Source: Microvirga arabica (lineage in GTDB: Bacteria; Pseudomonadota; Alphaproteobacteria; Rhizobiales; Beijerinckiaceae). From it: 64,000 nucleotides of DNA. Positions 1 through 9,158 of the stretch are shown piece after piece. Within the stretch, counting starts at the first letter, position 1; every line of letters begins with the position of its first letter. The notes beneath the pieces are model-generated. The model saw only the letters and a program-made list of their open reading frames with translations, searched no databases and was not told the origin of the DNA. The stretch covers positions 1 to 64,000 of the forward strand of contig NZ_JAFBID010000027.1 in NCBI RefSeq assembly GCF_016811235.1, read 5' to 3'. Position numbers and translations under genes: made by a program.

Positions 1-1
1 C

Positions 2-58
2 CGCTGCAACAACACGCCGGACAAGGTGCGCACCATCATCGGTGCACATCCCACATGA
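2..58 (+). CDS. C-terminal end of an unidentified gene (partial)
   Basis: A frame open from base 2 runs 18 codons to a TGA at 56-58 and would encode the end of a protein whose body lies left of the window (last residues VRTIIGAHPT). The stretch is too short to name a family. It may equally be chance open frame, because the next 280 bases look non-coding and an IS remnant follows. Confidence 0.22.
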   Translation, partial: RCNNTPDKVRTIIGAHPT

Positions 59-338
59 GTTCCGACGCTGTACTTAGCTCGAGGCTGCGGCCGGCGGAAT
101 TGCATTGCCAATAAGGACGGCAGCAGAGGCAACCAAAGACAGTATGCCCGCTGACCCCGCAGGCGCTTCAAGAATGGCCTTTTTCCACCCGCCACGATTG
201 CTAGCTTGGCACGAGCTGCCTCTATCCACTCTGCAGGAGACTGCTGAAAAAGGCGGTCCCGAAGTCCGAGTTACTTCTGCTAAAAAAATGTTTCCGCGCA
301 AGAAAGACACCGTGCCAATACCGCCCTGCGGGAGGTAG
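59..338. other. Non-coding stretch left of the IS remnant
   Basis: I see no gene here. The short open frames on both strands have no recognisable protein character and no convincing ribosome-binding site. Given the transposase debris immediately to the right, this may be part of a degraded insertion, but no terminal inverted repeat or target duplication could be established. Confidence 0.4.
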
Positions 339-642
339 ACATTCTTCGAGAGCAGCTTGTGGACGGGCTGGCACCCGCACATCACGTTGTCTATGCTGGC
401 GCATGCCTATCTCACCATCGTGCGCCAGCACGCCATCGGGGAGAGTCCGCGTCAAGCGCGTCACCGTGCAGCTGCTGCCGTTCACCGTGCCCGAGGTGAA
501 ACAGCTGCTTTTGCATCTGGTGTGGGAGCGGCCACCTTCGGCTGCGGCAGTGGAGCACTGGTCGGTGTGGCATTGGCGCCATCAGCAGCGGGCGCGAGAA
601 TGCCACTGGCGCAAACGCACCCGCCGCCGACGTAAAACCTAG
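339..642 (+). pseudogene. IS701-type transposase, C-terminal remnant with frameshift
   Basis: Two plus-strand frames together read like the tail of an IS701-family DDE transposase. The first frame (from 339, after an in-frame TAG at 336-338) gives GWHPHITLSMLAHAYLTIVR, the usual helix near the catalytic Glu region. The second frame then continues from about 440 to the TAA at 640-642 with LLPFTVPEVKQLLLHLVW, an AVEHWSVWHWRHQQRARECHW segment and a basic end typical of the family. At least one frameshift separates them, and the N-terminal two thirds with the first catalytic acids is missing. It is therefore a dead fragment. The family call is from memory of conserved C-terminal motifs, not from a search. 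Confidence 0.68.
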
Positions 643-962
643 CTGTAGTATTAGTGGATTGTGGAATGGGAGGCGGGGAAGTACTGGTCGAAGGTAGGAA
701 GACTCTCCACGTCTTGCGTCAATGCCGGAGGTTGTAAAGGCGGACCCTTTGTTGTAAAGGCACATAACCGTCCTCAGACCACCTGTTCCTTGATCTTTCG
801 AACGCTTTCATCAGGCGCGGGACAGATCCAAGAGATCACCCTTGCAAGTCTGAGCTCGTGGGACGTGGATTTGCAACGTCGTCCCGCCCTAAATTCGCAC
901 GGAATTGGCTTTATGCGGGCGCGTTATGAAGGTCAGTTTCGTTTAAATGAGTGGATTTCTGG
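643..962. other. Intergenic region upstream of rimO
   Basis: These 320 bases hold no supportable gene. The only long frame has no family character and runs into the rimO start. The rimO promoter must lie here or in the IS debris, but I cannot point to a convincing -35/-10 pair. Confidence 0.45.
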
Positions 963-2279
963 ATGAATGCTCCCGCGCCCAAAGTCTCGTTCGTATCCCT
1001 AGGCTGTCCCAAGGCCCTGGTCGATTCCGAGCGCATCATTACCCAACTCCGCGCCCAAGGGTATCAGCTAACCAAGGAGCATGACGGGGCCGACGTTGTC
1101 ATCGTCAATACCTGTGGCTTCCTCGACAGCGCCAAAGCCGAGTCCTTGGAAGCCATTGGCGAGGCCATGGCCGAGAACGGCAAAGTCATCGTCACTGGCT
1201 GCATGGGCGCCGAGCCCGAGCAGATCCGAGACCAGTTCCCGAATGTTCTCGCCATCACGGGCCCTCAAGCTTATGAGTTGGTGGTGTCGGCCGTGCACCA
1301 GGCTGTGCCGCCGGCTCATGACCCATTCGTGGATCTTATCCCGCCGCAGGGCGTGAAGCTGACCCCGCGCCACTATGCCTACCTGAAGATTTCGGAGGGC
1401 TGCAACAATCGCTGCTCCTTCTGCATCATCCCGAAGCTGCGCGGCGATCTCGTCAGCCGCCCCATCGGCGACGTGCTGCGCGAGGCCGAGCGGCTTGCCA
1501 AGGCTGGCGTCAAGGAACTCCTGGTGATCTCGCAGGACACCAGCGCCTATGGTCTCGACATCAGGTATCAGCCGAGCCTCTGGAAGGACCAGGAGGTCCG
1601 CACCCGCTTCTTCGAACTGGCCAAGGAACTGGGCGACCTCGGCATGTGGGTTCGCATGCACTATGTGTACCCCTACCCCCATGTGGACGAAGTGATCCCG
1701 CTGATGGCCGAGGGGAAGATCCTTCCCTATCTGGACATCCCCTTCCAGCACGCCTCCCCGCGGGTTCTGAAATCCATGCGCCGCCCCGGCAACCAGGAGA
1801 AGACCCTGGAGCGTATCCATAAATGGCGCGAGATCTGCCCGGACCTGGCCATCCGCTCGACCTTCATCGTCGGCTTCCCCGGCGAGACGGAAGAGGATGT
1901 GGATTTCTTAATGAAATGGCTGAAGGAGGCCAAGATAGACCGTGCCGGCTGCTTCCAGTACGAGCCCGTGCAGGGCGCGCCAGCCAACGACATCGCCGGT
2001 GCCGTTCCGGCCGAGGTGAAGGAGGAGCGCTGGCATCGCTTCATGCAGACCCAGCAGAAGGTCAGCGCCGAGATCCTTAAAAGCAAAGTGGGCAAGACCT
2101 TGCCGGTCATCATCGACGAGCAGGGCGCAACGGTCGCCACCGGCCGCACGAAGTACGACGCCCCCGAGATCGACGGCGCCGTCTATGTAGCCTCGACGAG
2201 GCCGCTGAAGCCTGGTGAGATCGTTAATGTGACGATCGAGAGCTCCGACGAATACGACCTGCACGGGACGGTGATCTGA
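963..2279 (+). CDS. rimO: Ribosomal protein S12 methylthiotransferase RimO
   Basis: Radical-SAM enzyme that adds a beta-methylthio group to the conserved aspartate of ribosomal protein S12. The N-terminal MTTase domain carries the three auxiliary-cluster cysteines, C15 ([11 protein letters not shown]), C51 (NTCGF) and C80 (TGCMGA). The radical-SAM cluster motif CNNRCSFC gives C147, C151 and C154. A TRAM-like domain occupies about residues 375-438. The [13 protein letters not shown] start distinguishes RimO from MiaB. At 438 residues the length is normal. I place the start at the ATG at 963; an in-frame GTG at 951 would add four residues, and neither has a strong Shine-Dalgarno. It is a single gene, convergent with the nicotinamidase 11 bases downstream. 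Confidence 0.97.
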   Translation: MNAPAPKVSFVSLGCPKALVDSERIITQLRAQGYQLTKEHDGADVVIVNTCGFLDSAKAESLEAIGEAMAENGKVIVTGCMGAEPEQIRDQFPNVLAITGPQAYELVVSAVHQAVPPAHDPFVDLIPPQGVKLTPRHYAYLKISEGCNNRCSFCIIPKLRGDLVSRPIGDVLREAERLAKAGVKELLVISQDTSAYGLDIRYQPSLWKDQEVRTRFFELAKELGDLGMWVRMHYVYPYPHVDEVIPLMAEGKILPYLDIPFQHASPRVLKSMRRPGNQEKTLERIHKWREICPDLAIRSTFIVGFPGETEEDVDFLMKWLKEAKIDRAGCFQYEPVQGAPANDIAGAVPAEVKEERWHRFMQTQQKVSAEILKSKVGKTLPVIIDEQGATVATGRTKYDAPEIDGAVYVASTRPLKPGEIVNVTIESSDEYDLHGTVI

Positions 2280-2290
2280 GGCCCCTGCCC

Positions 2291-2923
2291 CTATGTATCG
2301 ACAATCTGAGCGCTGCGGGTGATCAGTACGCCCGCAGCGCTCATGTCGTTTTGCGCCTTGGCAAGCGAGCCATCGGTGTCGATGGCCCGTGAGGCATCCT
2401 CGATCACATAAGTCTCGAATCCGGCCGCAGCTGAGTCGAGCGCTGTCCAGGCCACACAGAAATCGAGAGCCAGTCCCGCGCAGAATACCCTGCGGAACCG
2501 GCGTTCCCTGAGATAGCCCTCCAGGCCTGTAGAGGTTTGCCGATCCGCCTCCTTGAAGCCGGAATAGCTGTCGATCCCGGCGTTGTAGCCTTTGCGGATG
2601 ACGAGCTGCGCATGCGGAATGTGGAGGTCTTGCGAGATCTCGGCACCCGGCGTGCTCTGTACGCAGTGGTCGGGCCAGAGCACCTGAGGACCATATGACA
2701 GGTCGGTCAGCTCGAAAGGCTGCTTGTCGGCATGGCTTGAAGCGAAGGAGGCATGTCCCTGCGGATGCCAGTCCTGCGTCAGCACCACGTGCTGGAAGGC
2801 TTTGGCGAGGCGATTGATGGGCGCAACAACGGCATCACCATCAGGCACCGCTAACGCGCCGCCGGGAAGGAAATCGTATTGAACGTCCACCACGATAAGG
2901 ATGTCCTGCTCACCCGGCCTCAC
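2291..2923 (-). CDS. pncA: Nicotinamidase (PncA)
   Basis: Cysteine hydrolase of the isochorismatase-like fold converting nicotinamide to nicotinate and ammonia, feeding NAD salvage through the Preiss-Handler route. The catalytic triad is visible as D13 (VVDVQYDF), K111 (VIRKGYNAG) and C156 (LALDFCVAWT). The metal site is D51, H53 and H86 (QDWHP and WPDHC). K111 and C156 have the same numbers as I recall for the E. coli enzyme. The 210-residue length is usual. The start is GTG, preceded by GGAAGGACAGGG at a workable distance. It lies downstream of the BMP importer on the same strand, but a strong terminator separates the two, so it probably has its own promoter in the short gap. Confidence 0.94.
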   Translation of the reverse strand: MRPGEQDILIVVDVQYDFLPGGALAVPDGDAVVAPINRLAKAFQHVVLTQDWHPQGHASFASSHADKQPFELTDLSYGPQVLWPDHCVQSTPGAEISQDLHIPHAQLVIRKGYNAGIDSYSGFKEADRQTSTGLEGYLRERRFRRVFCAGLALDFCVAWTALDSAAAGFETYVIEDASRAIDTDGSLAKAQNDMSAAGVLITRSAQIVDT

Positions 2924-2978
2924 GATACCCTGTCCTTCCGATCACTGTTCCTCAGCCATGGAATATAGCGGCCCAAGC

Positions 2979-3007
2979 AAAAAGGGCAGCCGGTCTCCCG
3001 GCTGCCC
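2979..3007 (-). terminator. Rho-independent terminator of the BMP importer operon
   Basis: A perfect 10-bp stem (2984-2993 pairing with 2998-3007, sequence GGGCAGCCGG) closes a 4-base loop. Read on the minus strand it is followed directly by five Ts. It lies about 25 bases after the stop of the substrate-binding protein gene and before pncA. Confidence 0.9.
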
Positions 3008-3031
3008 CATTCTGCTGAAATCCGCGAAGGC

Positions 3032-4114
3032 TTATTTCGGGATCCTGTCTTCGATGCCCTTCACGTAGAAGTTCATGCCGAGCACCTGCTGGTCCGACAG
3101 GGCGCCCTGGCCCTTGCACTCGATCTCCTTGCCGTCCTGGCCGATGATCGGGCACTTGAAGGGGTTGAGCTGACCGGAGCGGATGGCGGCCTCAGTCTCT
3201 TGAGCCAGCTTCTTCACGTCGTCGGGCATGTTCTTGTAGGGCGCCATCACGACCATGTTGGAGGCCAGGCCGCCCCAGGTGTCCTCGGACTTCCAGGTGC
3301 CGTCGAGAACGGCTTTAGCGCGAGCGACGTAGTACTGGGACCAGTCGTCGATGATGGCGGTCAGCTGAGCCTTGGGAGCGAACCGCTCCATGTCAGAAGC
3401 CTGGCCGAAGCCGAACTTGCCGCGGGCCTCAGCGGCCTGGATCGGAGCCGGGCTGTCCGTGTGCTGGGCCAGCATGTCGACGCCCTGGTCGAGGAGCGCC
3501 TTGGCGGCATCGCCTTCCTTGGCCGGATCGTACCAGGTGTTGGCGAACACGATCTTGATCTTGACGTTCGGGTTCACCGACTGGGCGCCGAGGTAGAAGG
3601 CGTTGATGCCGGCGATCACTTCCGGGATCGGGAAGGCACCCACATAGCCGATGGTGTTCGACTTGGTCATCTTGCCGGCGATCTGGCCGATGATGTAGCG
3701 GCCCTCGTGGAACTTCGCCGCATAGGTCGAGAGGTTCGGGTTGCGCTTGAAGCCGGTGGCGTGCTCGAACTTGATGTTCGGATACTTTTTGGCGACCTTC
3801 AGGGTCGGCTCCATGAAGCCGAAGGAGGTCGTGAAAATCAGGTCATGGCCGGTGCGGGCCAGCTGCTCGATGGCACGCTCGGAATCGGCTTCCGGCACGC
3901 TTTCCACAAAGGTGGTCGTGACCTTGCCTGGAAAAGCCTTCTCGATAGCCTGACGGCCCTGGTCGTGCTGGTAGCTCCAGCCGTGGTCGCCCACGGGACC
4001 CACATAGATGAAGCCGATCTTGATCTTATCCTTTGGCTGGGCAACTGCGCCCGTGGCCGACAGAGCCAGGACCGTTGCTCCTGCCAAGGCTCCAAACACT
4101 TTCCCTGAAAACAT
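3032..4114 (-). CDS. BMP-family ABC transporter substrate-binding protein (PnrA/Med type)
   Basis: Periplasmic binding protein of the basic membrane protein family, whose studied members (for example Treponema PnrA) bind purine nucleosides. A Sec signal peptide covers about residues 1-25, ending AVA-Q. Mature features are the IGFIYVGPVGDHGWSYQHDQG opening, split below as the family N-terminal strand and DxGW-like site, then TTSFGFMEPT and a GFKRNPNLSTYAAKFHEGRY block. The length, 360 residues, is typical. The ribosome site GAAGGAACGAGC precedes the ATG. It is the last gene of the importer operon, 103 bases after the second permease, so extra expression from an internal promoter or mRNA processing is possible. 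The ligand is inferred: a purine nucleoside or related compound. Confidence 0.93.
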   Translation of the reverse strand: MFSGKVFGALAGATVLALSATGAVAQPKDKIKIGFIYVGPVGDHGWSYQHDQGRQAIEKAFPGKVTTTFVESVPEADSERAIEQLARTGHDLIFTTSFGFMEPTLKVAKKYPNIKFEHATGFKRNPNLSTYAAKFHEGRYIIGQIAGKMTKSNTIGYVGAFPIPEVIAGINAFYLGAQSVNPNVKIKIVFANTWYDPAKEGDAAKALLDQGVDMLAQHTDSPAPIQAAEARGKFGFGQASDMERFAPKAQLTAIIDDWSQYYVARAKAVLDGTWKSEDTWGGLASNMVVMAPYKNMPDDVKKLAQETEAAIRSGQLNPFKCPIIGQDGKEIECKGQGALSDQQVLGMNFYVKGIEDRIPK

Positions 4115-4217
4115 GCTCGTTCCTTCGAGGTTAGGTTTCCAATATTCCGTCGCAGGTCTGGAGGCTTATGGCAAGAATTCCTCTGCCTACACTTTGGTCA
4201 GATGAACACCGGGTTGC

Positions 4218-5135
4218 TCACCGGTCAGGCACGAAGGGCACCCCTAGGGAACCGGGGGCTCCGATGGCCCGGCCATGCCGAATGGAGAGGAGCAGCAGGG
4301 CGACGATGGTGGCGAGATACGGCACCGCCGAGAGCACCTGCGATGGCACTCCGAATTGGGCGGCCTGGGCGTGAAGCTGCAGCACCGTGGCTGCCCCGAA
4401 AATGTAGGCGCCGACCAGCACCCAGCCAGGCCGCCAGGCCGCGAAGACGACCAGGGCCAGGGCGATCCAGCCGCGTCCTGCGGTCATTCCGGGCGACCAG
4501 AACCGGGTATACACGAGGGCCAGATAGGCCCCGGCCAGCCCAGCGCAGGCGCCCCCGAACAGGATGGCCCAGAAGCGCACCCGCCAGACCGGCAGGCCGA
4601 GCGCATTGGCCGAGGTGTGGTTCTCGCCGATGGAGCGCAGGGTCAGGCCCGAGCGGGTCCGCATGAGGTAAAGGCCGACCAAGACCGTCAGCACGATCGA
4701 CGCATAGACGAAGAGATCCTGCTCGAAGAACAAACGCCCGACGATGGGAATGTCGCTTAAGACCGGGATGTCGACCGGCGCGATGGGATCGCGCCGCGCG
4801 CCGACGAACGGAGCGCCGATCAGTCCGGAGAGACCGAGACCTAAAATCGTGAGGGCAAGGCCCGAACCTGTCTGGTTCGCGGCAAAGCCGAGAACGAGCA
4901 GCGCAAAGAGCGCCGCCATGAGAGCGCCGGCCAACATGCCGGCGGCCACGCCCAGAAGCGTGGAGTCGAAGGTCACAGCAGCAGCGAAGCTGCAGGCGGC
5001 TCCCATCACCATCATGCCCTCGACACCCAAGTTCAGGACGCCGGAGCGCTCCGTCACGAGTTCGCCGAGAGCTGCGATCAGCAGCGGCGTGGAGGCGGTC
5101 ACAATGGTCAGGAGAATGGCCTCGAAAGTGGTCAC
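4218..5135 (-). CDS. ABC transporter permease (BMP-type importer, second permease)
   Basis: Inner-membrane permease of the BPD_transp_2 group that pairs with BMP-family binding proteins. It contains the typical ELVTERSGVLNLGVEGMM opening, a GENHTSANALG loop and about eight to ten hydrophobic segments over 305 residues. I chose the GTG at 5135: it follows GGGGAGGGGGC and overlaps the stop of the first permease by 4 bases (GTGA), the usual coupling. A much longer open frame continues upstream to 5972, but that part is only the other frame of the first permease. Confidence 0.92.
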   Translation of the reverse strand: MTTFEAILLTIVTASTPLLIAALGELVTERSGVLNLGVEGMMVMGAACSFAAAVTFDSTLLGVAAGMLAGALMAALFALLVLGFAANQTGSGLALTILGLGLSGLIGAPFVGARRDPIAPVDIPVLSDIPIVGRLFFEQDLFVYASIVLTVLVGLYLMRTRSGLTLRSIGENHTSANALGLPVWRVRFWAILFGGACAGLAGAYLALVYTRFWSPGMTAGRGWIALALVVFAAWRPGWVLVGAYIFGAATVLQLHAQAAQFGVPSQVLSAVPYLATIVALLLLSIRHGRAIGAPGSLGVPFVPDR

Positions 5136-6208
5136 TTGCCCCCTCCCCGTGTCACAAAACGAATGCGGTAGCTGACCATGGCATCGGCCGCGAGCACGCA
5201 TAGCAGCAGGATGCCCTGGAACGCCTGGGTGAGATCGAGGGGCAGCTTCAGCATGATCTGCGCGCTCTCGCCACCGATGAAGGTCAGGGCTACGACGAGA
5301 GAAGCAACCAGGATGCCGATGGGATTGAGACGCCCGAGGAACGCGACTGTAATGGCCGTGAAGCCATAGCCCGGGGAGATCGAGGGCTGAAGCTGGCCGA
5401 TCTGCCCCGAGACCTCGGAAATGCCGGCCAATCCGGCGAGCCCGCCGGATATCGCGAAGACGGCCAGCGTCGTCGCCTTGGAGCTGAAGCCGGCAAAGCG
5501 GGCCGCCCTGGGAGCGTCGCCGGTGAGCTTGAGGCGGTAGCCGAACAGGGTTCGGCCGAGGATGACGGCCGTAACCACGACGGCGATAGCTGCGAAGACA
5601 GCGCCATAATGGACGCGGCCGGCCTCCAGGATCGGCGGCAAGGTAGCGGCCGGATCGAAGGTGACGGATTGTGGAAAGTTGAAGCCCTGGGGATCGCGCC
5701 ACGGGCCGCGCACGAGATAGTCGAGCGTCAGCTGCGCCACATAGACCAGCATGAGGCTGGTCAGAATCTCGTTCACGCCGAACCGGGTCTTCAGGAACGC
5801 TGGAATCAGGCCCCAGAGAGCGCCGCCGAGGATACCAAGTAGGAGCATGAGCGGCAGCACCCAAAGTCCGGCATCGGTGCCATGGGTCCGAAGCGCGAGC
5901 CAGCCCCCAAGCACGGCCCCGATCACATACTGACCCTCTGCGCCGATGTTCCAGAGATTGGCGCGAAAGCAATAGGACAGGCCGATGGCGATGAGCGCCA
6001 TCGGGGTCGCCTTCACGATGAGTTCCTGGAGCGACCAGGGATCGCTCAGAGGCTGGAGGACATATACATCGAAGGCGGCGAGCGGCGAACGGCCCATGAG
6101 CCAGATCACGAAGCCTGCGATCAGGAAGGCCGTGATGAAAGCCGCAATGGACGCGAAAATGCGCATCACCGTGGAAGAGTTGGTGCGAGGCGTCAGCTCA
6201 AACCGCAT
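5132..6208 (-). CDS. ABC transporter permease (BMP-type importer, first permease)
   Basis: Membrane permease forming the channel with the 4218-5135 product. It has the family signatures SYCFRANLWNIGAEGQY and FGVNEILTSLMLVYVA, many hydrophobic helices and 358 residues. The ATG at 6208 follows AGGGAGGCGTCC and lies inside the last codons of the ATPase gene (11-base overlap), which implies translational coupling. An upstream in-frame start at 6247 would only add residues overlapping the ATPase and is not favoured. Confidence 0.92.
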   Translation of the reverse strand: MRFELTPRTNSSTVMRIFASIAAFITAFLIAGFVIWLMGRSPLAAFDVYVLQPLSDPWSLQELIVKATPMALIAIGLSYCFRANLWNIGAEGQYVIGAVLGGWLALRTHGTDAGLWVLPLMLLLGILGGALWGLIPAFLKTRFGVNEILTSLMLVYVAQLTLDYLVRGPWRDPQGFNFPQSVTFDPAATLPPILEAGRVHYGAVFAAIAVVVTAVILGRTLFGYRLKLTGDAPRAARFAGFSSKATTLAVFAISGGLAGLAGISEVSGQIGQLQPSISPGYGFTAITVAFLGRLNPIGILVASLVVALTFIGGESAQIMLKLPLDLTQAFQGILLLCVLAADAMVSYRIRFVTRGGGK

Positions 6209-7745
6209 GGACGCCTCCCTGAGCCTGAGCAACGCCGAGCATCTCAAGACCCACGGCTTCCTTGGTCCATTCGCCGATGGGCTTCAGCGGACTCAAAGTG
6301 CCCTGGTGGATCACGGCCATCCGGTCCGCTACCTCGAACAGTTCGTCGAGATCCTGGCTGACCACGACCACGGCGCTCCCCTCCCGCGCCAGATCGACCA
6401 GCGCCTGACGGATGAGGCGGGCCGCGCCCGCATCGACGCCCCAGGTCGGCTGATCGACGATGAGGAGCTTTGGGCGTCGGATGATCTCGCGGCCGATGAC
6501 GAATTTCTGCAGGTTGCCGCCTGAGAGCTTACGAGCCTGCGGGTCTCCTTCGGGCGTGCGCACGTCGAAGCTCTGAACAATGGACCGGGCGACCCGCCTA
6601 GCGGCATTCATCAGGATGAAGCCGGACCGGCTCACCTCGGTAGCCGCATGGGAAATCAGTGTGTTCTCGCTCAGACTATGGCTCGGAGCGGCCGCATGGC
6701 CCAGCCGCTCCTCCGGCACGAAGGCTGCGCCAAGGCGTCTGCGCGGATCGATACCCAGAGTGCCCGAGGGTTTGCCGTTGATGACGACGGACTCAGCCCG
6801 ATCCGGCAGGCGCTCGCCCGACAGCGCGGCGAAGAGCTCGCTCTGGCCATTGCCCGCAACCCCGGCGATGCCGACGATCTCGCCGGCCCGTGCCACGAGG
6901 CTGATGTCGCGCAGCGCCTGCCCGTGTAAGCCGGCCGGCGGCATCGACAGGTTCGACACCCTGAGCATCTCCCCCTGCGGGTGATGCGGCGCATCGGTGC
7001 GGATCTCGCCCACTGCGCTGCCCACCATCAGGGCGGCAATCTCGCGGGCGCTGCTCGCCCGGGGATCGATGGTGGCCACAACCCGCCCTGCCCGCAGAAT
7101 GGTGGCGCGGCGGCAGAGGCGGCGTACCTCTTCCAGCTTGTGGGAGATGTAGAGGATGGAGCAGCCCTCTGCCGAGAGCCTGTCGAGGGTCGTGAAGAGA
7201 TGCTCGGCCTCCTGCGGGGTGAGCACCGAGGTCGGCTCGTCGAGGATGAGCAGGCGCGGGTTCTGAAGCAGGCATCGAACGATCTCGATGCGCTGACGCT
7301 CGCCGGCCGAGAGGGTCCAAACGGCCCTGTCCGCATCGAGCGCCAAACCGTAGGTCCGGCTGATCTCTCCAAGCTTTTCTCGAACCTTGGACAGGCTCCA
7401 TTCGCTGGAGAGCGCCACGGCGATGTTCTCCGCCACGCTCAGCTCGTCGAAGAGCGAGAAGTGCTGGAACACCATGCCAAGGCCGAGCGCCCGCGCCTCG
7501 ACAGGCGAGCCGATGGTCACGGGACGGCCTTGCCAGCGAATCACGCCGGCGCTCGGCTCGATCACCCCGTAGAGGATCTTGACCAAGGTCGACTTGCCCG
7601 CCCCGTTCTCACCCAGAAGGGCCTGAATCTCGCCCGGCTCGATCGAAAGATCGATTCCGTTATTCGCGAGAAGATCGCCGTAACGCTTGCTGATCCCTTT
7701 AAGTTCGACGAGGGGCGTTCCCGAGGGTGGTACGTCTGCCTTCAC
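6198..7745 (-). CDS. ABC transporter ATP-binding protein, two ABC domains (BMP-type importer)
   Basis: Cytoplasmic ATPase with two fused ABC cassettes, as in sugar/nucleoside importers of the RbsA or YufO type. Cassette 1 has Walker A GENGAGKST (45-53), signature LSAGE (145-149) and Walker B ending in E170 (RLLILDEPT). Cassette 2 has the signature LSGGN near residue 400 and the LLIVDQPTWGVDAGA segment, with Q where a catalytic Glu is usual and a degenerate Walker A (GVAGNGQSE), which is normal for this group. The 515-residue length fits. The start is GTG at 7745, the only possible start because an in-frame TAA lies six codons upstream. This is the first gene of the operon; its promoter should lie in the 204-base divergent gap to the monooxygenase gene. 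Confidence 0.94.
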   Translation of the reverse strand: MKADVPPSGTPLVELKGISKRYGDLLANNGIDLSIEPGEIQALLGENGAGKSTLVKILYGVIEPSAGVIRWQGRPVTIGSPVEARALGLGMVFQHFSLFDELSVAENIAVALSSEWSLSKVREKLGEISRTYGLALDADRAVWTLSAGERQRIEIVRCLLQNPRLLILDEPTSVLTPQEAEHLFTTLDRLSAEGCSILYISHKLEEVRRLCRRATILRAGRVVATIDPRASSAREIAALMVGSAVGEIRTDAPHHPQGEMLRVSNLSMPPAGLHGQALRDISLVARAGEIVGIAGVAGNGQSELFAALSGERLPDRAESVVINGKPSGTLGIDPRRRLGAAFVPEERLGHAAAPSHSLSENTLISHAATEVSRSGFILMNAARRVARSIVQSFDVRTPEGDPQARKLSGGNLQKFVIGREIIRRPKLLIVDQPTWGVDAGAARLIRQALVDLAREGSAVVVVSQDLDELFEVADRMAVIHQGTLSPLKPIGEWTKEAVGLEMLGVAQAQGGVHAV

Positions 7746-7949
7746 ACAAGCGTCTCTGACTTAAAGGTTGAACCCGGGTCGGAATCTGCACATGAATGAT
7801 GGCTCATACGGAAGCTGGCAAGCGCCGTAGAGGTCCGTCACTCCTTCGTGAGCCGATCATAGGGATGCGGCGCACCGGTCGGCAATGGCGAATCCATGGT
7901 TTATTGTGAGTCCGCTCCCCGTGCACAAAAATGGTTAAGAGGCAAGGCT

Positions 7950-9158
7950 TTGACCGAAAGCACCTATAACGTTGCTGTTGTCGGCGCTGGGGCCGTCGGC
8001 CTGAGCGCTGCCGTGGCTTTTGCCCGCGACGGCTTCAAGACCGTTCTGGTCGGAGGGCTCGATACGCGCCGGGATGGCCGCACTGTCGCTCTTCTCAACG
8101 GCTCGGTGCGCTTTCTGGAGGCGCTCGGAGCATGGCCCGCCATCGTTCGGGAGGCCGCTCCGCTCGAGACCATGCGGATCGTCGACGACACGGGCAGCCT
8201 GTTCCGTCCTCCTCCGGCCTCGTTCCGGGCCGGAGAGATCGGCCTCGACGCCTTCGGATGGAACATCGAGAACACCGCCCTGGTCGAGAAGCTCGCCGAG
8301 GCAGCGCAGGCTTGCGTGAACCTGACCCACGTGCCGGAATTCGCAACCGGCTTCGAGGCGAGCGACACCGGAGCCAGCCTGACGCTGGCCGGTGGCGGAA
8401 CCGTCAGGGCGAGCCTCGTAGTCGCCGCGGACGGGCGCAATTCCAAGCTGCGCCAGATTGCCGGGATTGGAACCCGCACCTGGTCCTATCCCCAATCCGC
8501 CGTGACCGTTATCCTCGCCCATGATCGGGACCACAGGGAAACCTCGACGGAATTCCATACCCGCCATGGGCCCTTCACGCTCGTTCCCCTGCCCGGCCGC
8601 CGCTCCAGCCTCGTCTGGGTCACGAGCAAGGCCGAGGCGGAGCGCCTGTCGCAACTCGACGAGGCGGCTTTGGCGGCCGCTATCGAGCGGCAGGCTCAGT
8701 CACACCTCGGTGTCATGCGCGTCGACGGCCCACGGGGCCTCGTGCCGATGACCGGCCTTTCGGTGAACCGCTACTGGGCTCGGCGGGTCGCTCTCGTGGG
8801 CGAGGCAGCCCATGTCTTCCCGCCCATCGGGGCGCAGGGCCTCAATCTCGGCTTCCGCGATGTCGCCTCCCTGCGGGATGCGGTCGTAGACGGGCAGAAC
8901 GAGGGGCATGAGCCCGGGTCCGAGGAAACCTTGACCCGCTATCAGAGCAGCCGCGACCTCGATGTCCGCCTGCGGACGGCCGCCGTGGACGGGCTGAACC
9001 GTACTCTTCTAACCGGCATGCTGCCAACGGACTTCCTGCGCGGGGCCGGCCTCCTGGCGCTCAGCAATATCGGTCCTTTGCGCCGGGTTGTCATGCGCGA
9101 GGGGGTTCTGCCGCGGGTGGGCGCTCCCCGGCTGATGCAGGGCGCTTCGACCGGTTAG
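7950..9158 (+). CDS. UbiH/UbiF-family FAD-dependent monooxygenase
   Basis: Flavoprotein hydroxylase of the UbiH/COQ6 family, probably acting on the ring of a ubiquinone precursor; the exact ring position cannot be read from sequence. It shows the dinucleotide motif GAGAVG (12-17), the central ADGRNSKLRQ segment and the second FAD motif VALVGEAAHVFPPIGAQGLN. The glutamate in GEAAH replaces the commoner aspartate. I start at TTG 7950 because AGAGG lies seven bases upstream and the protein then begins TESTYNVAVVGAG; the frame is open to a GTG-like start near 7896, which would give an uncharacteristic extension. It encodes 402 residues. Its stop overlaps that of the AEC gene tail to tail. Confidence 0.88.
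   Translation: MTESTYNVAVVGAGAVGLSAAVAFARDGFKTVLVGGLDTRRDGRTVALLNGSVRFLEALGAWPAIVREAAPLETMRIVDDTGSLFRPPPASFRAGEIGLDAFGWNIENTALVEKLAEAAQACVNLTHVPEFATGFEASDTGASLTLAGGGTVRASLVVAADGRNSKLRQIAGIGTRTWSYPQSAVTVILAHDRDHRETSTEFHTRHGPFTLVPLPGRRSSLVWVTSKAEAERLSQLDEAALAAAIERQAQSHLGVMRVDGPRGLVPMTGLSVNRYWARRVALVGEAAHVFPPIGAQGLNLGFRDVASLRDAVVDGQNEGHEPGSEETLTRYQSSRDLDVRLRTAAVDGLNRTLLTGMLPTDFLRGAGLLALSNIGPLRRVVMREGVLPRVGAPRLMQGASTG

Noticed and set aside
4218-5972. Apparent 584-residue fused permease
   Set aside because: The first ~280 codons are the wrong frame of the upstream permease; the GTG at 5135 with a strong ribosome site is the real start.
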